DNA of 64,000 bases from Streptomyces netropsis (GCF_014203545.1 NZ_JACHJG010000001.1:62001-126000), one strand, 5' to 3'. Shown: positions 51,482-60,780, counted from the stretch's first letter. A program made the numbers and translations. Notes: generated from the letters alone by a model not told the origin.

Positions 51482-52263
51482 TTCTCGCTCTTCCCGCTGT
51501 CCCCGCCCTTGGCCGGGCCGGCCGTCTGCGCCGCCTTGGCCGCCTTGGCCTGGGCGATCGCGGCCTCGAAGGCGCTCATCGGCTGGGCGCCCGCGACGGG
51601 CCGCCCGCCGACGAGGAAGGAGGGGGTGCTCTGCACGCCGAGGGCGTAGCCCTCCTCCTGGTCCTTCTTCACCGCGGCCTCGGACGCCGAGCCGTTCATG
51701 TCCTCGCGGAACCGGTCGACGTCGGACACGCCGGCCGTGCGGGCCATCTCGACCAGCTTGTCCTCGGCGAGCGCGTCACCCTTGCGGAGCTTGGCGAACA
51801 GCTCGTGGTGGAACTGCGGGAAGCGGCCCTGCTGCCCGGCGGCCCAGGCGGCCCGCGCGGCCCGCATCGAGTCCTTGCCGAAGATCGGGAAGTTGCGGAA
51901 CTCGATGCGCAGCACGCCCTCGTCCACGTACTTCTTGATCAGTTCGGGCTGGGTCTCGCGGGTGAAACGGCCGCAGTACGAGCACTGGTAGTCGGCGTAC
52001 TCGACGAGCACGACGGGCGCGTCGGTCCGGCCGAGGGCGAGCGGGTCGCCGTCCTTGCGGCGGCTGGTGGCCTTCTCCGCCTCGTCGTAGGCGGACTGCT
52101 GGGGGTCGGCGGCGGGCTCGGCGGAGGCGGACGCCTCCCGCTTGCCGGAGCCGCCGGCGTTCTTGCCGATCGCGATGCCGGCCGCGACGAGCGCGATGAC
52201 GAGGGCGAGGACCGCGCCGATGGCCGCGAGGCGGCGGGCGGGCGTGGTGAGCGTTGCGGACAT
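51478..52263 (-). CDS. DsbA-like thioredoxin-fold protein, membrane-anchored
   Basis: A 261-aa extracytoplasmic thiol oxidoreductase. Anchor helix IGAVLALVIALVAAGIAIG; active site YADYQCSYCGRFTRE (CSYC); cis-Pro loop VQSTPSFLVGG. The C-terminus is Ala/Lys-rich. It is coupled to CcdA, forming a redox pair for exported proteins. Confidence 0.93.
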   Translation of the reverse strand: MSATLTTPARRLAAIGAVLALVIALVAAGIAIGKNAGGSGKREASASAEPAADPQQSAYDEAEKATSRRKDGDPLALGRTDAPVVLVEYADYQCSYCGRFTRETQPELIKKYVDEGVLRIEFRNFPIFGKDSMRAARAAWAAGQQGRFPQFHHELFAKLRKGDALAEDKLVEMARTAGVSDVDRFREDMNGSASEAAVKKDQEEGYALGVQSTPSFLVGGRPVAGAQPMSAFEAAIAQAKAAKAAQTAGPAKGGDSGKSEK

Positions 52264-52338
52264 GAGGAAGAGGCTCCATGGGTCTGACGGATTCTGGGCA
52301 TGCCGGAGTACGGCCCGGGCGGGCCGTGGTGGGCGGGT

Positions 52339-52749
52339 CTAGATCCGTAGGACGGGGAGCAGCTCGGCGCAGCCGGCGACGGGTGCGGGCGGCGGCCTCG
52401 GCGCGGTGGCCGGCGGCGGGAGCGCGGCCGGCGGCGCCGTGCGGGTCGCGGCGGGTCCGGTGAGCGGGTCGCCGTGCCCGGCCGGGACGACGGCCTCGGC
52501 CCCCTTGAGCGGGAGGTCCTGCGGCCGGCACGTACCGCCGGCGTCGCCGGGGTCGGCGCGGACGGCGTGGGGGTCGCGGATCTCGGGCCGGGTGTCCTGC
52601 GGGACGGCGGCCGTGGTGCCGCTCGCCGCCCGCGCGTACGCGGACGGGACCGCACCGGAGAGGACCGGGCCGGACAGCGCAGGGCCGGAGAGGACCGCGA
52701 GGAGGAGCAGGAGCAGTGCGGCTGCGCCTCGACGGCGGTGCTGCGGCAC
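52339..52749 (-). CDS. Secreted Pro/Ala-rich protein
   Basis: A 136-aa precursor with a signal peptide (GAAALLLLLLAVLSGPALSG) and a low-complexity mature region ending in PPPATAPRPPPAPVAGCAELLPVLRI. Two Cys (GTCRPQ and AGCAEL). AAGGAGG precedes the GTG at 52749. No family recognised. It lies upstream of and could be co-transcribed with the DsbA/CcdA pair. Confidence 0.6.
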   Translation of the reverse strand: MPQHRRRGAAALLLLLLAVLSGPALSGPVLSGAVPSAYARAASGTTAAVPQDTRPEIRDPHAVRADPGDAGGTCRPQDLPLKGAEAVVPAGHGDPLTGPAATRTAPPAALPPPATAPRPPPAPVAGCAELLPVLRI

Positions 52750-52846
52750 GTGGCCCTCCTTCCCGGTCCCGGTCACGCGCGGCAGGGCCCGCCGCGGCCC
52801 TCCATGCTACGGCGGCCGGCCTCGCGGACCACCCTGGTGAGAGCAC

Positions 52847-52881
52847 GACGAAGGCCCTCACCGATGGTGAGGGCCTTCGTC
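52847..52881 (-). terminator. Terminator of tRNA-Lys copy 2
   Basis: Identical to the 35-nt hairpin after copy 1. Confidence 0.93.
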
Positions 52882-52887
52882 TGTCTG

Positions 52888-52961
52888 TGCGCCGCCAGGG
52901 ACTCGAACCCCGGACCCGCTGATTAAGAGTCAGCTGCTCTAACCAACTGAGCTAGCGGCGC
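52888..52961 (-). tRNA. tRNA-Lys (anticodon CUU), copy 2
   Basis: Same 74-nt sequence as copy 1 at the minus strand; flanks are identical from the terminator through 10 or more nt upstream of the tRNA. Confidence 0.97.
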
Positions 52962-52976
52962 CTGCTGACAGAGAAA

Positions 52977-52982
52977 ATAATA
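52977..52982 (-). promoter_or_regulatory. -10 box of tRNA-Lys copy 2
   Basis: TATTAT on the minus strand, 16 nt upstream of the tRNA. Confidence 0.65.
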
Positions 52983-53057
52983 CCCGGTCCGAACGGGTGC
53001 TCCGAACCACCCGTCGCCCGGACCCCTCCTGCCCCTCCGCGCAGGGGCCCGAGGGCC

Positions 53058-53816
53058 TCACAGGGCCATCGACAGCAGCAGGGGAGCCGCCTTCCGGTTC
53101 AGCGTCTCGGCGGCCTGCCGCAGCCGGTGGGCGTGCGCCAGCGGGAGGGAGAGCGCGAGGCAGCCGACCGAGTGTCCGGCCGTTATCGGGACGGCGGCGC
53201 AGACCGTGCCCACCGCGTACTCCTGGAGATCGAGGACGGGGACGGTCGCGGGCTGGGCGTCGAGCTTGCGGAAGAGGACCTTCTCGTTGGTGATCGTCCG
53301 GGAGGTGAGGCGGGCGGTCTTGTGGCGCGAGAGGTGGCCGCGCCGGTCGTCGTGGTCGAGCTGGGTGAGCAGGCACTTGCCCAGCGCGCTCGCGTGGGCG
53401 GCGGCGCGGAAGTCGACCCACTCGTTGACCTTGGGGGTGCCGGGGCCGTCGGCGTACTGCGTGATCCTGACCTCGCCGTCGATGTAGCGGCTCAGATAGA
53501 CGGCCGCGCCGATCGAATCGCGCAGGGCGAACAGCGACTGCTGGAGCTTGCGCTCCACGGCCTTACCCCGGTCGCCGCCGGAGCCGAGCAGCACCAGGGA
53601 CTCGCCGATGATGTAGGCGCCGTCGCCGACGCGCTCCACGTAGTCCTCGCGGCGGAGCATCAGCAGCAGATGGGCGAGGTGTCCGACGGGCAGGCCGGTC
53701 TCGCGTGCGATCTGGACCTCGGTGACGCCGCCGGAGTGTCTGGCGACCGTCTCCAGCACGCGCAGGGCGTACTGCACCGAGTGGAACGGCGCGGTCGGCT
53801 CGGGTTTGAGCGCCAC
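53058..53816 (-). CDS. IclR family transcriptional regulator
   Basis: A 252-aa regulator. The winged helix (14-75) reads [58 protein letters not shown]; the effector domain includes [34 protein letters not shown] and [26 protein letters not shown] start with a GGGGGA box. Divergent from the LLM gene across 269 bp; it may control that gene or itself. Confidence 0.92.
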   Translation of the reverse strand: MALKPEPTAPFHSVQYALRVLETVARHSGGVTEVQIARETGLPVGHLAHLLLMLRREDYVERVGDGAYIIGESLVLLGSGGDRGKAVERKLQQSLFALRDSIGAAVYLSRYIDGEVRITQYADGPGTPKVNEWVDFRAAAHASALGKCLLTQLDHDDRRGHLSRHKTARLTSRTITNEKVLFRKLDAQPATVPVLDLQEYAVGTVCAAVPITAGHSVGCLALSLPLAHAHRLRQAAETLNRKAAPLLLSMAL

Positions 53817-54085
53817 GGTTTCCCCCTAGCGGTTTCCAGCGAGTATCCGCTCTCCACGATAAAGGCGAAAGGGGCCTTCCGGAGCGGGTGTTGAGGAGTT
53901 GGACCGGGATGTCGGGCGGTTGTCCTGGGACGCACCCTCTCGGCATATGCCCACGTCATAAAGAGGACGGTCTCGCGCGGCCGGGAATAAGCGGAGTGGT
54001 GCTCCGGTTGGGGTGGGCGTCGTGCGGGACACCACCGCGCGGCGGGACGAACGAGACGCAGCGCCAACCAGGGAGGCGGGCCACC

Positions 54086-55183
54086 GTGGCCGACGAGCGG
54101 GACGACATCATCCGGGCCGAGCCCAAGGGAAGCGCGCCGGTGCCGCTGTCCGTACTGGACCTGGCGACCGTCGGCAGCGGCCGGACCGCCCGGCAGGCGC
54201 TGGGCACCACGGTCGAGCTGGCGCGGCTCGCCGAGCGCCGGGGCTTCCACCGCTTCTGGGTGGCTGAGCACCACTCGATGCCCGGCGTGGCCAGCTCCTC
54301 CCCGGCCGTCATCCTGGCCCACCTCGCGGCCCACACCGACCGGATCCGCCTCGGCTCCGGCGGCGTCATGCTGCCCAACCACGCACCCCTGGTGATCGCC
54401 GAGCAGTTCGGCACCCTGGAGGCCCTCGCGCCCCGCCGCGTCGACCTCGGACTCGGCCGGGCGCCCGGCACGGACGGCGCGACCGCCGCCGCGCTGCGTC
54501 GCTCGGACCGGCTGCGGGAGGGGGCGGACGATTTCCCGCAGCAGCTCGCCGAGCTGACGCGGTTCCTGGACGACGACTTCCCCGACGGCCACCCCTACGC
54601 CCGCATCCACGCCATCCCCGGCCCCGTCCAGGGCAGGGTCCCCGGCGGGGTGCAGCGGGCGGACCGGCCCTCGGTCTGGCTGCTCGGCTCCTCCGGCTTC
54701 AGCGCTCGGCTCGCCGGGGCGCTCGGCCTGCCCTTCTCCTTCGCGCACCACTTCTCCGCGGCGAACACCGTCCCCGCGCTCCAGCTCTACCGCGACTCCT
54801 TCCGGCCCTCCGACGTCCTCGACCGCCCGTACGCCAAGATCGGCGTCCAGGCGTTCGCCGCCGCCGACCCGAAGGAGGCCCGCCGTCAGGTCCTCACCGG
54901 CGCGCTCGCGATGCTGCGGCTGCGCACCGGCCGGCCCGGGCTGGTCCCGACGCCGGAGGAGGCCGAGACGTACGACTTCGGCGCGGCCGAGCGGGAGTTC
55001 GTCGACGACTGGCTGCGCAATGTCGCCTTCGGTACCCCGGACGAGGTGCGCGCGGGCCTTGCCGCCCTGGTCGAACGGACCGGCGCCGACGAGCTGATGA
55101 TCACGACCAACGCGCATACGCCGGGGCTTCGGCTGCGCAGCTATGAACTGATCGCGGACGCGTACGGCCTGCCGGACGCGTAG
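54086..55183 (+). CDS. LLM-class flavin-dependent oxidoreductase
   Basis: A 365-aa luciferase-like monooxygenase (FMN or F420). It begins [82 protein letters not shown], highly typical of the bacterial luciferase-family MsnO8/YhbW branch. GTG start after GGGAGG. Substrate not predictable. Confidence 0.93.
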   Translation: MADERDDIIRAEPKGSAPVPLSVLDLATVGSGRTARQALGTTVELARLAERRGFHRFWVAEHHSMPGVASSSPAVILAHLAAHTDRIRLGSGGVMLPNHAPLVIAEQFGTLEALAPRRVDLGLGRAPGTDGATAAALRRSDRLREGADDFPQQLAELTRFLDDDFPDGHPYARIHAIPGPVQGRVPGGVQRADRPSVWLLGSSGFSARLAGALGLPFSFAHHFSAANTVPALQLYRDSFRPSDVLDRPYAKIGVQAFAAADPKEARRQVLTGALAMLRLRTGRPGLVPTPEEAETYDFGAAEREFVDDWLRNVAFGTPDEVRAGLAALVERTGADELMITTNAHTPGLRLRSYELIADAYGLPDA

Positions 55184-55252
55184 GGCCTGTCCGGCGGATC
55201 TTCGGCTGCGGGCCGTCCTTGCCGCCTGCGGCGACGAGCGCCCTGCGGGCGC

Positions 55253-55323
55253 GTCCTCAATCGCCGGACGGGCTTGATTTCTGCTGGGCTCAGCCGATTT
55301 CAGCCCGTCCGGCGATTGAGGAC
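55253..55323. repeat. Dispersed palindromic element, copy 3
   Basis: 22-bp perfect arms gtcctcaatcgccggacggg... and its complement around a 27-nt centre that folds again (gctg-ggct-cagc). It lies between convergent LLM and cdgA genes and shares the core of copies 1 and 2. gcctgcggcg flanks on the left also recur near the other copies. Confidence 0.88.
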
Positions 55324-55400
55324 ACCGCCGCGCAGCGGGGGTGCGGACGACACGGCCCGCAGGGCCCGGTCACATGACCCGCCGGACAGGCGCGGGGCCC

Positions 55401-57185
55401 TCAGGGCCGTACGCCCGTGCGCAGCAGCGCCGAGATGCGGTCGGCCGGCACCGGCCGGGAGTAGAACCATCCCTGGCCGGTGTCGCAGCCGATCCGCCCC
55501 AGCCGCTCCGCCTGCTCCGCGCTCTCCACGCACTCCGCCGTCACCGTGAGCCCCAGCCGGTGGGCGAGCTGGACGAGCGCCTCGACGATCGTCTCGTCGG
55601 CCGGGTTGGGGTGCTCGTCCGCACGGAAGCCGTGCACGAACGACCCGTCGAGCTTGAGGGTGGAGACCGGGAGGCGGCTGAGGTAGGCGAGGTTGGAGTA
55701 GCCGGTGCCGAAGTCGTCGATGGCGATGGCGATGCCCATGTCGCTGAGCTGCTGGAGCTGCTGGAGGGGGCGGCCCGCGGAGCCCATCAGCGCGGACTCG
55801 GTCAGCTCCAGCTGCAGCAGGTGCGGCGGCAGCCCGGTCTCGGCGAGGATCCGGGCCACGTCCGTGACCAGGTCGGAGTCCCACACCTGGCGCACCGCCA
55901 CATTGACGCTGACGACGAGCTGCTCCTCGGGGTGGTCGAGCTGCCAGCGGCGCGCCTGGCGGCAGGCCGTCGCGAGGATCCAGCGGCCCAGCGGCACGAT
56001 CGCCCCCGTCTCCTCCGCCAGGCCGATGAACCGGTTGGGGGCCAGGGTGCCGAACTGCGGGTGGCGCCAGCGCACCAGCGCCTCCACCCCCCGCACGATC
56101 CCGTCGCCCAGCCCCACCAGCGGCTGGTACTGCAGGACGAACTCGTCGCGCTCGACGGCGGGCCGCAGGGTGCTGGAGAGGGCCTGGCGGGTCATCCGAT
56201 GGGCGTTGCGCTCCGGGTCGAAGAGCGTCCAGCGGGCCTTTCCGTCCGCCTTCGCCCAATACAGGGTGGTGTCCGCGGCCTGCATCAGCTCCGTCGCGTG
56301 CGTACCGGCCGCCGGGCGCTCGACGACGCCGATGCTCGCCGACACCGAAAGCCGCTGCCCGGCCACGTCGAAGGGCCGCTGGAGCGCGGTCTGTACGGCC
56401 GCGGCGAGGGTGACGAGCTGCTCGGTGCCCGCCGACCCCTCGACCAGCAGCGCGAATTCGTCGCCGCCGAGCCGGGCCACCAGATGGCCGTCGGGCGCCG
56501 CGCACTCGCTCAGCCGCTGGGCCACCAGCCCCAGCAGCCGGTCGCCGGCCCGGTGGCCGAGGGTGTCGTTGACGGCCTTGAAGCCGTCCAGGTCGAGATA
56601 GCACAGCCCGATCCGGCCGCCGCCGTCCCGGGACACGACCGCCGCGGTGAGCGCCGCGGCCAGCCGCTCGAAGAACAGGCTCCGGTTGGGCAGCCGGGTG
56701 ACCGGGTCGTGCATCCGCAAGTGCCGCAGCCGGGCCCGCAGATCCCGCCGGTCGCTGATGTCGGCGACCGACAGCAGGGTCTCGCGGCTGTCGGGCAGCT
56801 GGGTGAGGGTCACCTCGGCCCACACGCCCCGGCCGCCGCGGTGTCTGAGGCGACGGGTGCAGTGCAGCACCTCACGGCGGCCGAGCAGCACCTCGCGGTA
56901 CGCGCTCCAGGTGCGGGCGTCCTCGCGCAGGCCGGTGAAGTCGGCCGCGGGGGAGTCGGCCAGCCGGGCGGGGTCGGTGCCGAGCAGCGCGCCGAGCGCG
57001 TCGTTGGCGGTGCGGACGAGTCCGTCGCGGCCGACGACGGCCATACCCAGCCGCGCGGCATGGAAGGCGGCACGGAAATCGCTCGAAGGTACGTTACGTT
57101 GCGTGACGACTGAAGGCGTTGAACCGGGCGTGCCGCCCTGGCCGTCGAGGGTTCCGCTCACCGCTCGCTCCCACGTGGCATTCAT
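55401..57185 (-). CDS. cdgA: PAS-GGDEF-EAL cyclic-di-GMP protein (CdgA-like)
   Basis: A 594-aa cytoplasmic c-di-GMP turnover protein. PAS domain about 35-145; GGDEF domain 150-325 with LDLDGFKAVND and intact RLGGDEF (240-244); EAL domain 335-590 with VEALVRW (368-370), Asn428 in VSVNVAV, ELTES, IDDFGTGYSNL (490-491), LKLDGSFV and ECVES. All metal- and substrate-binding residues known for EAL domains appear present, so both synthesis and hydrolysis are possible. Domain order and position match S. coelicolor CdgA, a BldD target affecting sporulation and antibiotic production. Confidence 0.9.
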   Translation of the reverse strand: MNATWERAVSGTLDGQGGTPGSTPSVVTQRNVPSSDFRAAFHAARLGMAVVGRDGLVRTANDALGALLGTDPARLADSPAADFTGLREDARTWSAYREVLLGRREVLHCTRRLRHRGGRGVWAEVTLTQLPDSRETLLSVADISDRRDLRARLRHLRMHDPVTRLPNRSLFFERLAAALTAAVVSRDGGGRIGLCYLDLDGFKAVNDTLGHRAGDRLLGLVAQRLSECAAPDGHLVARLGGDEFALLVEGSAGTEQLVTLAAAVQTALQRPFDVAGQRLSVSASIGVVERPAAGTHATELMQAADTTLYWAKADGKARWTLFDPERNAHRMTRQALSSTLRPAVERDEFVLQYQPLVGLGDGIVRGVEALVRWRHPQFGTLAPNRFIGLAEETGAIVPLGRWILATACRQARRWQLDHPEEQLVVSVNVAVRQVWDSDLVTDVARILAETGLPPHLLQLELTESALMGSAGRPLQQLQQLSDMGIAIAIDDFGTGYSNLAYLSRLPVSTLKLDGSFVHGFRADEHPNPADETIVEALVQLAHRLGLTVTAECVESAEQAERLGRIGCDTGQGWFYSRPVPADRISALLRTGVRP

Positions 57186-57549
57186 TCCGCACTGGTTTCG
57201 TTTGGTTCTCGTGGATCTCGTACGCGTGGCCGAAAACGCGGCATATGACCGCCCTGTCGGGGGTATCCCGTGCTGGAAATGTGGCGATCATAGGGCTCGC
57301 GCAAGGACCGTTCCAGCGTCCCTCTCGTGAGGGCCCGAACCGCCGTCCCTGGTTTGTCCGTTTTTGCATGACCGTGCGCGCTCGTGCCTGAGTCCGGGTG
57401 TCCGCGTCTTCTCCATTGACCGTCAGTGACTGAGTGTGATGTACCCAGAAGTCGGCTTAGTCACTCGACTGGGGTAGTGGAACAGGGCATATCACCACAA
57501 ACAATCAGAGGGTGGGTGAGGTGTCCCGAATCCGTCTCCGGAGGTCGAC
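57186..57549. other. Intergenic region between cdgA and the M6 protease
   Basis: 364 bp between divergent starts with no credible gene. It carries scattered gtgact/gtcact half-sites (agtgactgag near 57425, agtcactcga near 57468) that could be regulatory, but no clean BldD palindrome was found. Confidence 0.4.
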
Positions 57550-58794
57550 GTGGTGCGTCCGCAGACACCCATGGGAGTGGACCGGCAGCCCCGCTGGCGC
57601 CGTGCCGGAGCCGTGGTCACCTCGATGTGCGCGATCGCCGCCACGACCGTCGTCGCCGGACCGGCGCACGCGGCGGGGCCCGGCGGGCCGTGCGCGCTCC
57701 CCCGTAGCCAGGCCCACCACTCCGAGGGCCTCGACACCTGGAACCCGGCCTACCCCCGCCCCGTCGGCCACCTCGACGCCGTCATGGTCTTCCTGTCCTT
57801 CCCCGGCTCCCGCCCCCGCACCACCCCCGCCCAGCTCGCGGCCGACCACTTCCCCGGCACCTCCCGCTTCTTCGACCGGGCCTCCTACGGGCGGTTCTCG
57901 CTGCACCCCCACCCCGTGAACCGCTGGCTGCGCATGCCGCGGTCGGCCGACTCCTACCGGATACAGCGCGACTGGGACGGCGACCGGCGCGCCGCCTATC
58001 TGCGCGACGCCCTCGCCGCCGCCGACCGCGTGGTGGACTTCGCCCGCTACGACCTCGTCTACCTCGTCGCCGACCCCGACGCCCCGGGCGTCGACTCCGA
58101 CGCGACGAAGGTCGTCAACCTCGACCGGCCCGTCCGGGTCGACGGCACCGTGCTGCGCCGCATCGTCACCGTTTTCGAGCACCACCCGCCGGACCGCAAC
58201 GTCCTCGCCCACGAGACCGGGCACGTCCTGGACCTGCCCGACCTCTACCACCGGCCCACGGACGGCAAGGGCGACTGGGACACCCACGTCGGGGACTGGG
58301 ACCTCATGGGCAGCCAGTTCGGGCTCGCCTCGGACCCCTTCGGCTGGCACAAGTGGAAGCTGGGCTGGCTCACCTCGCGGCACGTCCGCTGTGTCCGGTC
58401 CGCCGGCAGCAGCCTGCACGCCCTCCACGCGCTGGAGGCCCCGATGACGCCCGGCATCGACTCCCGGACCCGGATGATCGTGGTCCGCACCGGCGAGACG
58501 AGCGCCATCGTCATCGAGGCGCGGGGCGCGTCCGGCAACGACACCAGCACCTGCTCCGAGGGCGTGCTGGTCTACCGGGTGCTCAGCGACACCGCCTCCG
58601 GCGGCGGGCCCGTCCAGGTGCTGGACGCGCACCCCGACAGTCAGGCCTGCTGGGGCGAGTCCGTCTACCCACCGCTGGCGGACGCACCGCTGCGCGCGGG
58701 GGAGTCCCTGTCGACGGGCCCGGACGGGGTCCGGGTGCAGGTGCGGGAGCGGACGGCCGACGGGGCGTGGACGGTCGCGGTGGAGCGCGAGTGA
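57550..58794 (+). CDS. Secreted M6 family metalloprotease
   Basis: A 414-aa secreted protein. Signal segment AGAVVTSMCAIAATTVVAGPAHA; the mature part begins with an M6-like DxxVMVFLSFPGS. Zinc motif HETGHVLDLPDLY (HExxH with Glu as catalytic base), then GDWDLMGSQFG, the M6 methionine-turn-like segment. Three to four Cys suggest disulfides. GTG start with GGAGG. Immune-inhibitor-A-type enzymes degrade extracellular proteins. Confidence 0.9.
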   Translation: MVRPQTPMGVDRQPRWRRAGAVVTSMCAIAATTVVAGPAHAAGPGGPCALPRSQAHHSEGLDTWNPAYPRPVGHLDAVMVFLSFPGSRPRTTPAQLAADHFPGTSRFFDRASYGRFSLHPHPVNRWLRMPRSADSYRIQRDWDGDRRAAYLRDALAAADRVVDFARYDLVYLVADPDAPGVDSDATKVVNLDRPVRVDGTVLRRIVTVFEHHPPDRNVLAHETGHVLDLPDLYHRPTDGKGDWDTHVGDWDLMGSQFGLASDPFGWHKWKLGWLTSRHVRCVRSAGSSLHALHALEAPMTPGIDSRTRMIVVRTGETSAIVIEARGASGNDTSTCSEGVLVYRVLSDTASGGGPVQVLDAHPDSQACWGESVYPPLADAPLRAGESLSTGPDGVRVQVRERTADGAWTVAVERE

Positions 58795-58825
58795 GGGCCG
58801 GGCTCCCCGTGCCGCACGGGAACAC

Positions 58826-58860
58826 GACGAAGGCCCTCACCGATGGTGAGGGCCTTCGAC
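58826..58860 (-). terminator. Terminator of tRNA-Lys copy 3
   Basis: Same hairpin as copies 1 and 2 with one change at the base of the stem (cttcgac for cttcgtc). Confidence 0.9.
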
Positions 58861-58866
58861 TGTCTG

Positions 58867-58940
58867 TGCGCCGCCAGGGACTCGAACCCCGGACCCGCTG
58901 ATTAAGAGTCAGCTGCTCTAACCAACTGAGCTAGCGGCGC
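58867..58940 (-). tRNA. tRNA-Lys (anticodon CUU), copy 3
   Basis: Identical 74-nt tRNA to copies 1 and 2. Confidence 0.97.
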
Positions 58941-58955
58941 CTGCTGACGTGGAAG

Positions 58956-58961
58956 ACTTTA
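58956..58961 (-). promoter_or_regulatory. -10 box of tRNA-Lys copy 3
   Basis: TAAAGT on the minus strand, 16 nt upstream of the tRNA. Confidence 0.6.
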
Positions 58962-59028
58962 GCACCCTGCTCCGGTGGAACGAAAATCCGTAGAGCCGCG
59001 CGCGGCCGCAGCCCGGGCGGGCCCCCGT

Positions 59029-59715
59029 TCAGAGCGGCGCGGGCGTGCGCACGAGGGCCGACGCGGCGACGGGAGCGGCCTCGGTACCGTCCCCACCTGC
59101 GGCCTGGTCCGCCGCCCCCTCGCGGGCGGCCCGTACGCACGCCCACAGCAGGACCTCCGGGCCCGGGAGCCAGGGGTGCCGCACCTCGGGGGCCACCAGC
59201 CAGCGGGAGACGGGAGCCGTCGGCTCGTCCTCGCCCGGCGGGTAGAGCGCGGGGGCGGTCACCGCGTCGCCCTTGCCGTGGCACAGCAGCGGCGGCACGG
59301 CGCGGGACCACTCCTCCCAGGCGAGCAGCGCGGGCAGCCGCTGGGCGGTGCCGGGGGCGGCGAACAGCAGCAGCCGGCCGCGCTGCGCGGCGACCGGGCC
59401 GGAGCCCGGGCCCGCGGACCATAAGCGGTCCAATAACCGGCGGCCGAACAGCGCCGGCGCGCTGATCACGTCGAACGCCGTGCCGCAGGGGAGCACGACC
59501 GGTGCGCTCGGCTGGTCGCACCACAGGGCGTGGACGCTCTGGGGGGAGGGGCTGGCCGAGGCGAGCCAGTCGGCCCCGGCGAGGGTGACGTAGGCGGCGG
59601 TCGCCCGGTGGGGGGACTGGCGAGGGGACTGATGAGGGGCTTTGCAGGAAGCCTGATGGGGGGAGGTGCGGGGGTGCGGGCGGGCGGGGCGCGGGTCGTG
59701 CGGCCAGGAGCTCAT
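59029..59715 (-). CDS. Prim-pol-domain-like protein (bifunctional primase/polymerase N-terminal type)
   Basis: A roughly 228-aa protein. YVTLAGADWLASASPSPQSVHALWCDQPSAPVVLPCGTAFDVISAPALFGRRLLDRLWSAGPGSGPVAAQRGRLLLFAAPGTAQRLPALLAWEEW matches proteins annotated as bifunctional DNA primase/polymerase in Streptomyces, from memory. The N-terminal 40 residues are Pro/His/Arg-rich. The usual DxD metal motif of prim-pol enzymes is not obvious, so activity is doubtful. Starts at 59736 and 59838 are also open. Head of the DNA-transaction-like group to 64 kb. Confidence 0.65.
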   Translation of the reverse strand: MSSWPHDPRPARPHPRTSPHQASCKAPHQSPRQSPHRATAAYVTLAGADWLASASPSPQSVHALWCDQPSAPVVLPCGTAFDVISAPALFGRRLLDRLWSAGPGSGPVAAQRGRLLLFAAPGTAQRLPALLAWEEWSRAVPPLLCHGKGDAVTAPALYPPGEDEPTAPVSRWLVAPEVRHPWLPGPEVLLWACVRAAREGAADQAAGGDGTEAAPVAASALVRTPAPL

Positions 59716-59861
59716 GGGTCCTATATTCAGCGCCATCTCCGGGGCCGCTGCCAGGAGTTGGCCGAACTCGGGACAAGGTGACGGGGGGTGCGCTACTTTG
59801 TGCGCCGCATATGCCAACGGCCCATGATCGAGGACCATGGGCCGCCGTGGCCACCGGGCGG

Positions 59862-60230
59862 TCAGTCGACCGCTCTGCCGCTGCGCAGCAGGTCACGGCC
59901 GAACTCGACCATCTTCTTCGTGTAGTCCTCGCTCCACTCGGCGCGCGCCGCGATCACGGCGGTGGGCAGCCGGTCGAAGCGCCGGGGGTCGGCGAGCTGG
60001 GCGGCGGCCACCGCCTGGTACTCCACCGCCCGGTCGGCCGCCGCGCGGAAGGCCAGCGCCAGCTCGGTGGAGCGGGCCAGCAGCTCGCGCGGGTCCTCGA
60101 TCGACTCCAGGTCGAAGAAGTGCTCGGCCTCCGCGACGGCCTCGGGCGGCTCGAAGAGCAGCTGCGCGGGCTTCAGGCGGCGCGGCCCACTCTCACCGCG
60201 CGCGTCGGGAGCCGACTGCGGCTCGCACAT
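59862..60230 (-). CDS. Conserved hypothetical protein
   Basis: A 122-aa, mostly helical, acidic-to-neutral cytoplasmic protein (PAQLLFEPPEAVAEAEHFFDLESIEDPRELLARSTELALAFRAAADRAVEYQAVAAAQLADPRRFDRLPTAVIAARAEWSEDYTKKMVEFGRDLL). GGAGG is spaced 7 nt from the ATG at 60230. No family recognised. It lies between the prim-pol-like gene and the repeat array. Confidence 0.7.
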   Translation of the reverse strand: MCEPQSAPDARGESGPRRLKPAQLLFEPPEAVAEAEHFFDLESIEDPRELLARSTELALAFRAAADRAVEYQAVAAAQLADPRRFDRLPTAVIAARAEWSEDYTKKMVEFGRDLLRSGRAVD

Positions 60231-60334
60231 GTACATACCTCCAGGATCGTCTCCACCGCCATCCATTGTCCTGCGCCGCGCAAGTACGCCCACGGGCTAG
60301 GGGTTCCCACGGGGGTTTCGGCCCCGGGAGCCGT

Positions 60335-60780
60335 GCCACTCGGTGGTCGGACCAGTGGTCCCAGTGGGGACCTCGCCGCCTGCTGCCCGTACGGGCCGCC
60401 GCCGGCGAGTCAGGCTGCGGCCCCTGTTCATGGCCGCCAGGCCACGCGGTGGTCGGACCAGTGGTCCCAGGTGGACATCATCGCCTCCCACCCGTCCGGG
60501 CTGTTTCCGTCGGCCGCCTGCGGCGGCGTGCCGGACTCCGTCCGGCGAGTCAGGGGGCAGCCCCTGTTCATGGCCGCCAGGCCACGCGGTGGTCGGACCA
60601 TTGGTCCCAGGTGGACATCATCGCCTCCCACCCGTCCGGGCTGTTTCCGTCGGCCGCCTGCGGCGGCGTGCCGGACTCCGTCCGGCGAGTCAGGGTGCGG
60701 CCCCTGTTCATGGCCGCCAGGCCACGCGGTGGTCGGACCAGTGGTCCCAGGTGGACATCATCGCCTCCCACCCGTCCGGG
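60335..60780. repeat. Tandem array of 140-bp units derived from the helicase gene 3' end
   Basis: Units start at 60441, 60581 and 60721 (exactly 140 bp apart); a diverged 106-bp unit starts at 60335. The first 60 bp of each unit plus the 20 bp before it are nearly identical to the last 80 bp around the stop of the helicase gene, and the remaining part is 3'-flank sequence. On the minus strand units B and C each read SPDGWEAMMSTWDxWSDHRVAWRP followed by a stop. The last unit is the genuine gene end. Confidence 0.92.

Noticed and set aside
60335..60780. The repeat array as a CRISPR
   Set aside because: Units are 140 bp with no unique spacers, derive from a gene 3' end, and no cas genes are present.
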